NCBI RefSeq assembly: GCF_000814905.1
Contig: NZ_JXAG01000029.1
Coordinates: forward strand, 62,001 to 126,000
Source of the DNA: Enterobacter sp. Bisph1
GTDB lineage: Bacteria; Pseudomonadota; Gammaproteobacteria; Enterobacterales; Enterobacteriaceae
Length of the DNA: 64,000 bases
Direction of reading: 5' to 3'
Below the pieces are notes generated by a model. That model was not told the DNA's origin. It saw only the letters and a program-made list of their open reading frames with translations, and searched no databases. Below are positions 15,919-25,758 of this stretch, piece by piece. A program made the position numbers and the translations under genes. Within the stretch, counting starts at the first letter, position 1; each line of letters begins with the position of its first letter.

Positions 15919-17574
15919 TCAGGCTTGATGCCACCAGATGGCTTCGAAGGGGCGCAGCGTCATTTCGCAAGGGGCAGACGACACTTCCGCATAGTTGCTG
16001 ATAACCGGCTGCCAGTCGCCGGGCTGCGCTTGCGGCTGCCACGTCTGACACTGATTGCTGAGGTTGGCGATAACCAACAGCGTTTGCCCCTGCCACTGAC
16101 GGCGGTAGCACCACAGATGCGGGTTTTCCGGCAGCAGATCGGCATAATCCCCCCAGGTCAGCAGCGGCAGATCTTTGCGCAGGCGGATCAGCGTCTGGTA
16201 GGTATAAAACACCGAATCACTGTCGCTAAGGGCGTTTTCAGCGTTGATCTCGCGATAGTTATCGCACAGGCCGATCCACGGCTCGCCGGTGGTGAAACCG
16301 GCATTTTTGCGCGCCGTCCACTGCATCGGCGTGCGCCCGTTATCCCGGGATTTACTGGCGAGGATCGCCAGTAACGCCTCCGGTTCGTCTCCGGCGGCGC
16401 GGCGTTCGGCAAACATATTGTGGCTTTCCACGTCGCGATAATCGGTAATACGCGCAAAGTGAGGGTTAGTCATGCCGATCTCTTCGCCCTGATAAATATA
16501 GGGCGTGCCCTGCATACCGTGCAGCACCATCGCCAGCATTTTTGCCGCGGGCACCCGCAGCGCGCCTTCATCACCGAAGCGCGACACAATGCGCGGCTGA
16601 TCGTGGTTACACCAAAATAGCGCGTTCCATGCGACGTTATGCATCCCTTGCTGCCAGTGACGGAACAGCGCCTTTAACGCCACAAAATCAGGTTTTGCCA
16701 GCGTCCATTTTTCGCCGTTGGGATAGTCGACTTTAAGATGGTGGAAGTTAAAGGTCATCGACAATTCACTGCCGTCGAGGGCGCCATAGCGCTGGCAATG
16801 TTCAAGGCTGGTGGAGGACATTTCCCCAACCGTCATCAGATTGCGCGGGTGAAAGACCTCACGGCTCATCTCCTGCAAAAATTCATGGGCGCGGGGGCCA
16901 TCCGTATAAAAGCGTCGACCATCGCCAAATTCATCGTCGGAGAAATCCTGCTGTTTAGAGATTAAATTCACCACATCGAGGCGCAAACCGTCGACGCCGC
17001 GATCGGCCCAAAAGGCGCACACTTTTTTAATCTCTTCGCGTACCGCCGGGTTTTCCCAGTTAAGATCCGCCTGCTCCGGCGCAAAAAGGTGCAGATAATA
17101 CTGTTCGCTCTGGCTATGCCAGCGCCACGCGCTGCCGCCAAATTTGGAACGCCAGTTCGTGGGCGGCGTTTGAGGATCGCCATCGCGCCAGATATAGAAC
17201 GCGCGGTAGGGGCTTTGAGGATCCTGCGCCGCCTGAAACCAGGCATGTTGCGTGGACGTATGGTTAAACACCATATCCAGCACCAGGCGGATACCTCGCT
17301 GGTGCGCCTGGGCGACCAGTTCGTCAAAGTCCTCCAGCGTGCCGTAGAGCGGGTCGATAGCGGTGTAATGGGCGACGTCGTAGCCGTTATCAACCTGCGG
17401 AGAGATATAAAACGGCGTCAGCCAAATCGCGTCAACGCCGAGGGTTTGCAAGTAGTCGAGGCGCGCAATCACCCCGCGCAGATCGCCGGTGCCGTTGCCG
17501 GTGGTGTCCTGAAAACTTTTTGGGTAGATCTGGTAGATAACGCCGTGCTGCCACCAGTGGGGAAGGGTAGTCAT
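15919..17574 (-). CDS. treC: TreC, trehalose-6-phosphate hydrolase
   Basis: 551 residues, the same as E. coli. GH13 TIM barrel with the catalytic set GLRLDVVNL (nucleophile Asp), VGEMSST (acid/base Glu) and NHDQPR. It splits trehalose-6-phosphate into glucose and glucose-6-phosphate in the cytoplasm. Start: ATG 17574 (MTTLPHWWQ) preceded by GGAAATC; an upstream in-frame ATG would add 14 unconserved residues. It follows treB by 45 bases and forms an operon under TreR. Confidence 0.96.
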   Translation of the reverse strand: MTTLPHWWQHGVIYQIYPKSFQDTTGNGTGDLRGVIARLDYLQTLGVDAIWLTPFYISPQVDNGYDVAHYTAIDPLYGTLEDFDELVAQAHQRGIRLVLDMVFNHTSTQHAWFQAAQDPQSPYRAFYIWRDGDPQTPPTNWRSKFGGSAWRWHSQSEQYYLHLFAPEQADLNWENPAVREEIKKVCAFWADRGVDGLRLDVVNLISKQQDFSDDEFGDGRRFYTDGPRAHEFLQEMSREVFHPRNLMTVGEMSSTSLEHCQRYGALDGSELSMTFNFHHLKVDYPNGEKWTLAKPDFVALKALFRHWQQGMHNVAWNALFWCNHDQPRIVSRFGDEGALRVPAAKMLAMVLHGMQGTPYIYQGEEIGMTNPHFARITDYRDVESHNMFAERRAAGDEPEALLAILASKSRDNGRTPMQWTARKNAGFTTGEPWIGLCDNYREINAENALSDSDSVFYTYQTLIRLRKDLPLLTWGDYADLLPENPHLWCYRRQWQGQTLLVIANLSNQCQTWQPQAQPGDWQPVISNYAEVSSAPCEMTLRPFEAIWWHQA

Positions 17575-17619
17575 AATGATTTCCTGCAAAAAAGAAGGGG
17601 CGCAAACGCGCCCCAAAAA

Positions 17620-19038
17620 TTACACGATCTGTAAGGTACCTTGACGTAACTTACGCTGATAAACAAAAGAGGTCAGGATTAGCGGGATAACGATAGCCAC
17701 CGCCATCGCGAAGGCGAAAATCTGCCAGAAACCTGTTTGAATCGACAGAATGCCCGGTAAGCCGCCAACGCCGATACCGTTCGCCATTACGCCATTCAGG
17801 CCGCACAGCAGACCGGCGAGGCCGGAGCCAATCATCGCGCACAGCATCGGGAAGCGGTATTTCAGATTGATGCCGTACATGGCCGGTTCGGTCACCCCTA
17901 AATAGGCGGAGATGGCGGCGGGAACGGAGATTTCACGTTCGTTGTGTTTGCGGCTGGCAATAATAATGCCTACCACCGCCGATCCCTGCGCGATATTGGA
18001 CAGCGCGATCAGCGGCCACACCGGCGTGCCGCCCATGCTCTGGATCATCTGCATATCAATCGCCAGCGTGGTTTGATGCACACCGGTGATAACCAGCGGC
18101 GCATAGAGAAAACCAAACAGCGCGGCACCAATCGGCGCAAAACTGCCGGTCATCAGATGACGAACCGCCCAGGCGACGCCGTCGCCAATCATCCGGCCGA
18201 ACGGGCCGATAAACGCATGGGCCAGGAATACGGCCAGCAGCAGTGAACATACCGGCACCACCACCAGATAGAGATAGTCCGGGACCATGCGTTTCAGGCG
18301 TATTTCAATAAAGCCCAGCGCCAGCCCGGCCATCAGCGCCGGGATCACCTGCGCCTGATAACCCACTTTCGCAATGGTAAACAGGCCAAAATTCCACACT
18401 TCCGGCGTTTGCGAGCCGAGCAGATAGGCATTCATCAGTTGCGGCGAAACCAGTGTTATACCGAGCACAATCCCCAGAATCGGCGTGCCGCCCATTTTGC
18501 GCACCGCCGACCAGCAAACCCCCACCGGCAGATAGAAGAAGATCGCCTCGCCAACCAGCCAGAGAAAGTCATACACGCTTTTCATTGGCGGGAAGAGTTG
18601 CACCAGCGTCTGGCCGTTGCTCATCGGGATATCGCCGATCACATTGCGAAAACCGAGGATCAAACCGCCGCTGATCAGCGCTGGCAGCAGCGGGAAGAAG
18701 ATCTCCGCGAAGTGGGAGATCATCCGCTCATACCACTTCATATTTTGTCGCGCCGCCAGTTTGGCCTGCTCTTTATCCGCGTGAGCCAGACCGGTAGCGG
18801 CGCGCAGCGCCTGATAGTAGTCGCCGACATTAGTGCCAATCACCACCTGGAACTGTCCGGCGTTGGTAAAGCAGCCTTTTACCATCGAAAGCTGCTCAAT
18901 CGCTTTCGGGTCGGCCGCGGCCGGATTATTTAATACAAAGCGCAGCCGGGTAATACAGTGGCTGACGGTGGCGATGTTATCGCGGCCGCCTACCAGGGTT
19001 ATCAACTGCTCGATATCTGCTGGATTGACTTTGCTCAT
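17620..19038 (-). CDS. treB: TreB, trehalose-specific PTS EIIBC
   Basis: 472 residues. EIIB domain first (phospho-Cys28 in TVSHCITRLRF), then a EIIC membrane domain with about ten segments and the GVHQTTLAIDMQM and GVTEPAMYGIN loops. It imports trehalose and phosphorylates it; the EIIA comes from the glucose system (Crr). Start at 19038 with AGAGGCACC upstream. First gene of treBC, with the TreR operator 76 bases before it. Confidence 0.96.
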   Translation of the reverse strand: MSKVNPADIEQLITLVGGRDNIATVSHCITRLRFVLNNPAAADPKAIEQLSMVKGCFTNAGQFQVVIGTNVGDYYQALRAATGLAHADKEQAKLAARQNMKWYERMISHFAEIFFPLLPALISGGLILGFRNVIGDIPMSNGQTLVQLFPPMKSVYDFLWLVGEAIFFYLPVGVCWSAVRKMGGTPILGIVLGITLVSPQLMNAYLLGSQTPEVWNFGLFTIAKVGYQAQVIPALMAGLALGFIEIRLKRMVPDYLYLVVVPVCSLLLAVFLAHAFIGPFGRMIGDGVAWAVRHLMTGSFAPIGAALFGFLYAPLVITGVHQTTLAIDMQMIQSMGGTPVWPLIALSNIAQGSAVVGIIIASRKHNEREISVPAAISAYLGVTEPAMYGINLKYRFPMLCAMIGSGLAGLLCGLNGVMANGIGVGGLPGILSIQTGFWQIFAFAMAVAIVIPLILTSFVYQRKLRQGTLQIV

Positions 19039-19113
19039 TCTGGTGCCTCTCGGGGGAGAAATGATGCGTAACGATCGGCGCAAAGCGTAACTGCGGACCA
19101 AAAAATAGAAAAT

Positions 19114-19125
19114 GGGAACGTTCCC
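19114..19125. promoter_or_regulatory. TreR operator
   Basis: GGGAACGTTCCC, a perfect 12-bp palindrome identical to the core recognised by TreR in E. coli. It lies between treB and treR, so it can repress treBC; trehalose-6-phosphate releases TreR. Confidence 0.8.
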
Positions 19126-19163
19126 GTAACCGGGCGAGGATCACAATATATCGTCGTTGGGAT

Positions 19164-20111
19164 TTAAACGAGGCGGGCGGGGATCACGATTTGGCGCGGC
19201 GTGGCGCGGCCATTAACCTGGTCAATTAATTGTGCAGCGGCCTGGCGACCGGCTTCGGCATAGCCGGGATCAACGGTGACGATTTCCGGGTGCAGAAACT
19301 TAATAAGCGGCGTGTTACCGACGCTCGCCAGCTGCACATTTTCAATATGCTGCTCTTGTAAATATTTACTCGCCCCGAGGGCCAGCGTATCCGTTGCACA
19401 GAGCAGGGCGGTAGTTTCGGCGCTGAGCACGCTGGCGACATGCTCATAACCCTGTTTCATCGCCAGACCCGGCAAGGCGAAGCGGGGTTCAAGCTGGTGC
19501 TGCTGGCAGAACGCCATATAGCCGTCGTGACGGCGTTTGCCGGTGGTGGCATCGCTGTGCGGCACGCCGATAAAGCTAATATGGCGATGCCCTTTGGCAT
19601 ACAGATTTTCCATTAATAGCTGGATAGCACCATCATCGTCATAACAGACGGAGGCAAAACCGCTGGCATCGCGCGCCAGCAGCACCAGCGACGACTGCCA
19701 TGAGGCGAGCAGGCTTTCGCTGATGCCGGTAAAACCAAACAGCACTACGCCATCGATATTACGGCGGCTCAGCATCTGCAAATGCTCTTCCACCAGCTGC
19801 GGCGAGAACTGGCTTTCCATCATAATCGGATCATAACCCTGCTCGTAAAAGGTCGGCAGCATCGTCTGGACCGCCAGGTTTTCCGACAATGAATCAAGAC
19901 GCGAAACGATAATCGCCACCACTTTGTCGCTCTGTCCGCGCATGGCGCGCGCGGAGCGGGAAGGGGAGAAACCGTGCTGATTAACCACCGCTTCCACCCG
20001 CTCGCGCGTGCGCTGGCTTACGCCGCTCTCATTATTCAGGACGCGGGAAACGGTGGATTTCCCCACGCCGCTTAAGCGTGCGATGTCTTTGATTGTCAGC
20101 CGGTTTTGCAT
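19164..20111 (-). CDS. treR: TreR, trehalose operon repressor
   Basis: 315 residues, LacI family. The N-terminal HTH and hinge (TIKDIARLSGVGKSTVSRVL) bind the palindrome at 19114-19125; the rest is the periplasmic-binding-protein-like effector domain for trehalose-6-phosphate. It is transcribed toward treB but normally from its own promoter. It is divergent from mgtA, whose long leader lies to the right. Confidence 0.96.
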   Translation of the reverse strand: MQNRLTIKDIARLSGVGKSTVSRVLNNESGVSQRTRERVEAVVNQHGFSPSRSARAMRGQSDKVVAIIVSRLDSLSENLAVQTMLPTFYEQGYDPIMMESQFSPQLVEEHLQMLSRRNIDGVVLFGFTGISESLLASWQSSLVLLARDASGFASVCYDDDGAIQLLMENLYAKGHRHISFIGVPHSDATTGKRRHDGYMAFCQQHQLEPRFALPGLAMKQGYEHVASVLSAETTALLCATDTLALGASKYLQEQHIENVQLASVGNTPLIKFLHPEIVTVDPGYAEAGRQAAAQLIDQVNGRATPRQIVIPARLV

Positions 20112-20226
20112 TGGTCAATCCTTTCCATAAAGGGCGGGTGCAGGATAAAGGAGTTTTGTTCAGGTTCCAATGGTTGGGCAATGAGCAAAGTCTGGTTTAT
20201 GCACTTTGTGCCATTCATTGCTGGCA

Positions 20227-20261
20227 CGTATACGTTTGGTTTACTTCAACACCGCTATGAT
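20227..20261 (+). promoter_or_regulatory. mgtA promoter with PhoP box
   Basis: CGTATA-N5-GGTTTA (20227-20243), one weak and one perfect half of the PhoP direct repeat, is followed 12 bases later by TATGAT (-10, 20256-20261). That spacing is typical of PhoP-activated promoters without a -35. The transcript should start near 20268. Confidence 0.6.
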
Positions 20262-20267
20262 ACCGCT

Positions 20268-20494
20268 ACGTTAAGATTTACCTTTTCACCCTTACCGGAG
20301 GCCAAATGGATCCCGATCCCACCCCTCTCCCTCGATGGAGAAACGCTTTCCGGTAAGCCCGCCTTTGCTGCCTTACCGGATGCGTAAGGCAGCGACATTG
20401 TCATTGTCCCTGCCCAACTGAAACGCCTGTTGGCGTGGCTTTTCTACGCCTTTTGTTTAGCGCACCCGCGTGATGCCGGTGCAAGGATATGACT
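20268..20494 (+). promoter_or_regulatory. mgtA leader (Mg2+-responsive 5' UTR)
   Basis: About 225 bases of untranslated RNA precede mgtA. In Salmonella and E. coli this leader switches between two structures, and Rho-dependent termination stops transcription at high Mg2+; proline and arginine supply act through the mgtL peptide. The mgtL gene is present here and the length is similar. I did not fold the RNA. Confidence 0.7.
20306..20356 (+). CDS. mgtL: MgtL leader peptide
   Basis: Sixteen codons: MDPDPTPLPRWRNAFR. It has the proline-rich MxPDPTPLPR core of E. coli MgtL. GGAGG lies five bases upstream of the ATG. Ribosome stalling or slow translation at the proline codons, with destabilising acidic/proline start, lets transcription run on into mgtA at low Mg2+ or low proline. 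The gene is too short for usual gene finders. Confidence 0.85.
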   Translation: MDPDPTPLPRWRNAFR

Positions 20495-23203
20495 ATGTTT
20501 AAAAATATCACCCGGGAGCTTTTTGCTCGTTTTACCCGCCATTTACCTCGTCGTCTGGTCCAGCGCGATCCGCTGCCCGGCGCGCAACATAGCGTACAGG
20601 GCGAAATCCCCACCTTAATGAGCGAACGCTGCCTTGCCATTGCCGCGATGGAGCAGGAGCAGCTCTGGCAAACCTTTAGCAGCCATCCGGAAGGGCTGAC
20701 GCCGCAGAATGTCGAACGGGCGCGGGCCAAGCACGGTGAAAACATCATCCCGGCGCAGAAACCCGCTCCCTGGTGGGTCCATCTGTGGCTGTGCTATCGC
20801 AACCCGTTTAACCTGCTGCTCACCTGTTTAGGGATTATCTCCTATGCCTCGGAAGATCTCTTTGCCGCGGTGGTGATTGCGCTGATGGTGGCGATCTCAA
20901 CCCTGCTTAACTTCCTGCAAGAAGCACGATCCACCAAAGCGGCCGATGCGCTCAAAGCGATGGTCAGCAATACCGCGACGGTGCTGCGGATGGTCAATGA
21001 GAAGGGCGAAAACCGCTGGTGCGAGCTGCCGATTAATCAACTGGTGCCCGGCGATATCGTCAAACTGGCGGCAGGGGATATGATCCCGGCAGATCTGCGC
21101 GTGATCCAGGCGCGGGACCTGTTTGTCGCCCAGGCCTCCCTTACCGGCGAATCCTTGCCGGTGGAAAAAGTGGCGACAAGCCGGCAGACGGCGCAGCGCA
21201 ATCCGCTGGAGAGCGATACCCTGTGCTTTATGGGCACCAACGTGGTGAGCGGTACGGCGCAGGCAATGGTGATCGCCACCGGCGGTAATACCTGGTTTGG
21301 TCAGCTCGCCGGACGCGTCGGCGAACAGGATATTGAGCAGAACGCCTTTCAGCGCGGCATTGGTCGCGTCAGCATGTTACTGATTCGCTTTATGCTGGTA
21401 ATGACGCCGATCGTATTGCTGATCAACGGCTTTACCAAAGGCGACTGGTGGGAAGCGGCGCTGTTTGCCCTGTCGGTGGCCGTCGGTTTGACGCCGGAAA
21501 TGTTGCCGATGATCGTCACTTCTACGCTGGCGCGCGGCGCGGTGAAGCTGTCGAAACAGAAAGTGATCGTCAAACATCTGGATGCGATCCAGAACTTTGG
21601 CGCGATGGACATTCTGTGTACCGATAAAACCGGCACCCTGACGCAGGATAAAATCGTGCTGGAGACCCATACGGACATCAGTGGCAAAGTCAGCGACCTC
21701 GTTTTGCACAGCGCCTGGCTCAATAGCCATTATCAGACCGGGCTGAAAAACCTGCTCGATACCGCGGTGCTGGAAGGGGTTGATGCCCACGCGGCGCAGA
21801 CGCTGGCGGCTAGCTGGCGCAAAGTCGATGAAATTCCCTTCGATTTCGAACGTCGCCGCATGTCGGTTATTGTCTCGCAGCAAGAAGATGTTCACCAATT
21901 GATCTGTAAAGGCGCGTTAACGGAAATCCTCAGCGTCTGCTCGCAGGTGCGTTTTAACGGCGAGATCTTCCCGCTGGATGACACCATGCTGCGGCGCATT
22001 GAGCGGGTCACCAGTACCCTGAATCGCCAGGGGCTGCGCGTGGTTGCCGTCGCCACCAAATATCTGCCGGCCCGTAGCGGTGATTATCAACGCATCGATG
22101 AGTCGGATCTGATCCTCGAAGGCTATATCGCCTTCCTCGATCCGCCGAAAGAGACCACCGCACCGGCGTTAAAAGCGCTGAAGGCGAGTGGGATCACCGT
22201 CAAAATCCTCACCGGCGATAGCGAACTGGTGGCGGCGAAAGTGTGCCATGAAGTGGGGCTGGAGGTTGGCGATGCGCTGACGGGCAGCGAAATAGAGCAT
22301 ATGAGCGACTACGAGCTGGCACAAATGGCGAAGCACATTACGCTGTTTGCCCGCCTGACGCCGATGCACAAAGAGCGCATTGTACGTCTGCTTAAACGCG
22401 AAGGTCATGTGGTCGGTTTTATGGGCGACGGCATTAATGACGCCCCGGCGCTGCGTGCGGCGGACATTGGTATCTCGGTGGATGGCGCGGTGGATATTGC
22501 CCGCGAAGCGGCGGATATCATTCTGCTGGAAAAGAGCCTGATGGTGCTGGAACAAGGTGTGATCGAAGGGCGTCGTACCTTCGCCAATATGCTGAAATAT
22601 ATCAAAATCACCGCCAGCTCTAACTTTGGTAACGTCTTTAGCGTGCTGGTCGCCAGCGCCTTTCTGCCGTTTTTGCCGATGCTGCCGCTGCACTTGCTGA
22701 TGCAGAATTTGGTGTATGACGTATCGCAGGTGGCGATTCCGTTTGATAACGTCGATGACGAGCAGATCGCCAAACCGCAGCGCTGGAATCCGGCGGATCT
22801 GGGGCGCTTTATGATCTTCTTTGGCCCCATCAGTTCTATCTTCGACATTCTCACCTTTTGCGTGATGTGGTGGGTGTTTAAAGCCAACGTGCCGGAAGCG
22901 CAAACCCTGTTCCAGTCCGGTTGGTTTGTTGTCGGCTTGCTGTCACAAACGCTGATTGTGCATATGATTCGTACCCGCCGCGTACCGTTTATCCAGAGCC
23001 GGGCCGCCTGGCCGCTGGTGGTGATGACGCTGATGGTGATTTGCGTCGGCATTGCGCTGCCATTCTCGCCGCTGGCAACCTATTTGCAGCTGCAGGCGCT
23101 GCCGCTGGCCTACTTCCCGTGGCTGGTTGGCATCCTGGCGGGCTATATGACCCTCACCCAGTTAATGAAAGGCTTCTATAGCCGCCGCTACGGCTGGCAG
23201 TAA
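20495..23203 (+). CDS. mgtA: MgtA, Mg2+-importing P-type ATPase
   Basis: 902 residues, P3B-type ATPase of the inner membrane. The phosphorylated aspartate is D377 in CTDKTGTLT; TGES and GDGINDAPALRAADIG are also intact. About ten membrane segments. Start: ATG 20495 with AAGGA seven bases upstream, giving MFKNIT as in E. coli MFKEIF; the ATG six bases earlier sits on the ribosome-binding site. Induced by PhoP/PhoQ and by the leader. A terminator follows. Confidence 0.96.
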   Translation: MFKNITRELFARFTRHLPRRLVQRDPLPGAQHSVQGEIPTLMSERCLAIAAMEQEQLWQTFSSHPEGLTPQNVERARAKHGENIIPAQKPAPWWVHLWLCYRNPFNLLLTCLGIISYASEDLFAAVVIALMVAISTLLNFLQEARSTKAADALKAMVSNTATVLRMVNEKGENRWCELPINQLVPGDIVKLAAGDMIPADLRVIQARDLFVAQASLTGESLPVEKVATSRQTAQRNPLESDTLCFMGTNVVSGTAQAMVIATGGNTWFGQLAGRVGEQDIEQNAFQRGIGRVSMLLIRFMLVMTPIVLLINGFTKGDWWEAALFALSVAVGLTPEMLPMIVTSTLARGAVKLSKQKVIVKHLDAIQNFGAMDILCTDKTGTLTQDKIVLETHTDISGKVSDLVLHSAWLNSHYQTGLKNLLDTAVLEGVDAHAAQTLAASWRKVDEIPFDFERRRMSVIVSQQEDVHQLICKGALTEILSVCSQVRFNGEIFPLDDTMLRRIERVTSTLNRQGLRVVAVATKYLPARSGDYQRIDESDLILEGYIAFLDPPKETTAPALKALKASGITVKILTGDSELVAAKVCHEVGLEVGDALTGSEIEHMSDYELAQMAKHITLFARLTPMHKERIVRLLKREGHVVGFMGDGINDAPALRAADIGISVDGAVDIAREAADIILLEKSLMVLEQGVIEGRRTFANMLKYIKITASSNFGNVFSVLVASAFLPFLPMLPLHLLMQNLVYDVSQVAIPFDNVDDEQIAKPQRWNPADLGRFMIFFGPISSIFDILTFCVMWWVFKANVPEAQTLFQSGWFVVGLLSQTLIVHMIRTRRVPFIQSRAAWPLVVMTLMVICVGIALPFSPLATYLQLQALPLAYFPWLVGILAGYMTLTQLMKGFYSRRYGWQ

Positions 23204-23211
23204 CGCAACAA

Positions 23212-23243
23212 CCCGGCTGCGCCTGTGCGCAGCCGGGATTTCT
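23212..23243 (+). terminator. Terminator after mgtA
   Basis: CCCGGCTGCG/CGCAGCCGGG, ten perfect pairs, then a T-rich stretch (ATTTCTCT). It lies between mgtA and the hexosaminidase gene. Confidence 0.75.
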
Positions 23244-23350
23244 CTCAATTCCCTAAGGCTGTGATCCCCGTCGCCCGGCGCGCTTGACCCGTTTGGGGCA
23301 GCATGTTAACAAAATGTTTCTCTCGCCTGACGCCGTCTGAAGGAACAATG

Positions 23351-25735
23351 ATGTTACGTTACAGCCTGTTATCTGCCGGGTTGCTGCTCGGTTTTTCCGC
23401 TTTTGCCGCCCCCGCAGGCGATCTGCCGTTGATGCCCTGGCCGGCAAAGGTTGAACGTCCGGCGAACGCGGGCTTTCTGGTACTGCAGGATAATCTTTCG
23501 ATAAGCGTCAGCGGCGACGATTTGGACGATGCCGTGACGCGTTTGCGCCAGCGCATCGCCTTACAAACCGGCTGGACGCTGCAACCACAGGCGGAAAAAC
23601 CGCAGCATCCCACCATCGCCATTACCATCGCCAAAAAAGTGCCGCCGCTGCCGAACCTGGAGAGCGATGAACGTTATACCCTGAAGGTTGACGCCAGCGG
23701 CGTGCAGATCGCGGCGAATACCCGCTTTGGCGCGCTGCGCGCCATCGAAACACTGCTGCAACTGATGCAAAACGGTACGGAACATAGCGCCTTGCCGTGG
23801 GTAACCATTGAGGATGCGCCGCGTTTCCCGTGGCGTGGATTGCTGCTCGATTCCGCCCGCCATTTTGTGCCCGTTGCGGATATCAAGCGGCAGATCGATG
23901 GCATGGCGGCGGCGAAACTCAACGTATTGCACTGGCACTTAACGGACGATCAGGGTTGGCGCTTTAGTTCGAAGCGCTACCCCAAACTGACCCAGCTTGC
24001 CAGCGACGGCCTCTTTTACAGCGAAGCGCAAATGCGCGATGTGGTGCGTTACGCCACGGCACGCGGCATCCGCGTGGTACCGGAAATCGATATGCCGGGG
24101 CACGCTTCGGCGATTGCCGTGGCCTACCCGGAACTGATGAGCGCGCCGGGGCCTTATCAGATGGAGCGCCATTGGGGCGTGCTAAAACCGCTGTTGGATC
24201 CGACAAAAGAGGCAACTTACGCCTTTGCGGAGGCGATGGTGAGCGAACTGGCAGCGATCTTCCCTGATGCGTATTTGCACATTGGCGGCGATGAAGTGGA
24301 CGATACGCAGTGGAAAAACAATCCGGCGATCCAGCAGTTTATGCGCGACAACAAGCTTGCCGACAGTCACGCCTTACAGGCTTTGTTTAACCGCAAGCTG
24401 GAGACGATTCTGGAAAAACATCATCGCCAGATGGTGGGCTGGGACGAGATTTTCCATCCGGATCTGCCTAAAAGCATACTTATTCAGTCCTGGCAGGGGC
24501 AAGACGCGTTGGGTGAAGTGGCGCAACAGGGCTACAAAGGCATTCTCTCCACCGGTTTTTACCTCGATCAGCCGCAGTACACCGCTTACCACTACCGGAA
24601 TGAGATTGTGCCGCAGGGCTTAAACGGCGTCGATCGGCTTGCCGATAACGACAGCGCGCAAAGCTGGTCATTCTCCATGCCGCGGCTTAAAGGCAAGCCC
24701 GTCGAAGGGAGCTTTACGCTGGTAAAAGGCGAGAACGGCTGGCGCGGATTCATTGATTTTTCAGGAAAATCGCGCCGTGCGGTGCAGAATATCGACTGGC
24801 GCAGCGACAGCCAGGTAAGCTTCGTCGTTGATACCTGGATGGGGGAAACCCGCCCGGTAATCACTATTACTGACGATAAGCTCAGCGGCTACTTCCTGCT
24901 GGGCAATGCGCGTTATCCGGTCACCGGTGCGCGGCTTAACGAGGTGCCAAAAGGCGTTGCACCCGCCGTGCCCGATGCCAGCCATCAGGCAAATCTGCTC
25001 GGCGGCGAAGCGGCGCTGTGGGCGGAAAATGTCGTCGCACCGGTGCTGGATATTAAACTGTGGCCGCGGGCGTTTGCCGTGGCGGAACGGTTATGGTCGG
25101 CGCAGGACGTAAACGACAGCGACAATATGTACACCCGTCTGCAGGCCATAGACAGCTGGTCAACGGTCTCCGTGGGTCTGCAGCAGCATAGCCAGCAGCT
25201 CACCCAGTTCACGCGACTAGCGAACAGCGGCGACACGCTTTCGCTGCAAATTCTCGCCCAGGCGATTGAACCGGCGCACTATTACACGCGCCAGCATCTG
25301 AAGTTCCAGGCGGGTAATTATCACCAGCTTGAGCCGTTAAACCGCTTTGCCGATGCCCTGGCACCGGAGAGCAACACGGTGCGCCAGATGAATCAGTGGG
25401 TCGATAAGCTTATCAGCGACGCGGAAGATAGCACCAGCGCCGTGGCGTTGCGCCATCTGTTTAGCCGCTGGCAGAGCAACACCAGTGACGCGCTGGCCCT
25501 GAGCGACAGCAACTATCAGCTTAAAGGGATGCGCCCGGTGATTTTGCAGGTGGATAAGCTGGCTTCGATTGGTCTGCGGCTGACGGATTTAGTCGCTCGG
25601 CAGGGCACGCTGGATGATGGCGAAATGACCTCTATTCAGCGCGAGCTGGATAACGCGGCGCAAATTCAGGATGAAGTGGTGATAGCGGCGGTCTATCCGC
25701 TGGAAAAACTGCTGCGCGCCACGCGCAATCACTAA
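23351..25735 (+). CDS. Exported GH20 beta-N-acetylhexosaminidase
   Basis: 794 residues. A signal peptide (LLSAGLLLGFSAFA) is followed by a GH20 N-terminal domain (~25-150), then the GH20 barrel (~155-560). The catalytic Asp-Glu pair is D314-E315 in HIGGDEVDD. In the barrel a stretch at ~430-540 (SFTLVKGENGWRGFIDFSGK) looks like an inserted beta-domain. The C-terminal ~200 residues are helical. It should remove terminal GlcNAc/GalNAc from oligosaccharides such as chitobiose outside the cytoplasm. I chose ATG 23351 over 23348 for spacing from AGGA. It has its own terminator-like hairpin downstream and no chitin-uptake neighbours. Confidence 0.85.
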   Translation: MLRYSLLSAGLLLGFSAFAAPAGDLPLMPWPAKVERPANAGFLVLQDNLSISVSGDDLDDAVTRLRQRIALQTGWTLQPQAEKPQHPTIAITIAKKVPPLPNLESDERYTLKVDASGVQIAANTRFGALRAIETLLQLMQNGTEHSALPWVTIEDAPRFPWRGLLLDSARHFVPVADIKRQIDGMAAAKLNVLHWHLTDDQGWRFSSKRYPKLTQLASDGLFYSEAQMRDVVRYATARGIRVVPEIDMPGHASAIAVAYPELMSAPGPYQMERHWGVLKPLLDPTKEATYAFAEAMVSELAAIFPDAYLHIGGDEVDDTQWKNNPAIQQFMRDNKLADSHALQALFNRKLETILEKHHRQMVGWDEIFHPDLPKSILIQSWQGQDALGEVAQQGYKGILSTGFYLDQPQYTAYHYRNEIVPQGLNGVDRLADNDSAQSWSFSMPRLKGKPVEGSFTLVKGENGWRGFIDFSGKSRRAVQNIDWRSDSQVSFVVDTWMGETRPVITITDDKLSGYFLLGNARYPVTGARLNEVPKGVAPAVPDASHQANLLGGEAALWAENVVAPVLDIKLWPRAFAVAERLWSAQDVNDSDNMYTRLQAIDSWSTVSVGLQQHSQQLTQFTRLANSGDTLSLQILAQAIEPAHYYTRQHLKFQAGNYHQLEPLNRFADALAPESNTVRQMNQWVDKLISDAEDSTSAVALRHLFSRWQSNTSDALALSDSNYQLKGMRPVILQVDKLASIGLRLTDLVARQGTLDDGEMTSIQRELDNAAQIQDEVVIAAVYPLEKLLRATRNH

Positions 25736-25742
25736 TAAAAAG

Positions 25743-25758
25743 GGCAGCGTAAGCTGCC
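25743..25758. terminator. Hairpin after GH20 (left half of a split terminator?)
   Basis: GGCAGCGTAAGCTGCC with an A-run on its left and no T-run on its right. As it stands it would terminate leftward transcription. It is 15/16 identical to the hairpin at 28620-28635, which has the T-run but no A-run. Confidence 0.6.

Noticed and set aside
22169-23052. Minus-strand open frames opposite mgtA
   Set aside because: Shadows of the mgtA coding sequence in a GC-rich gene.
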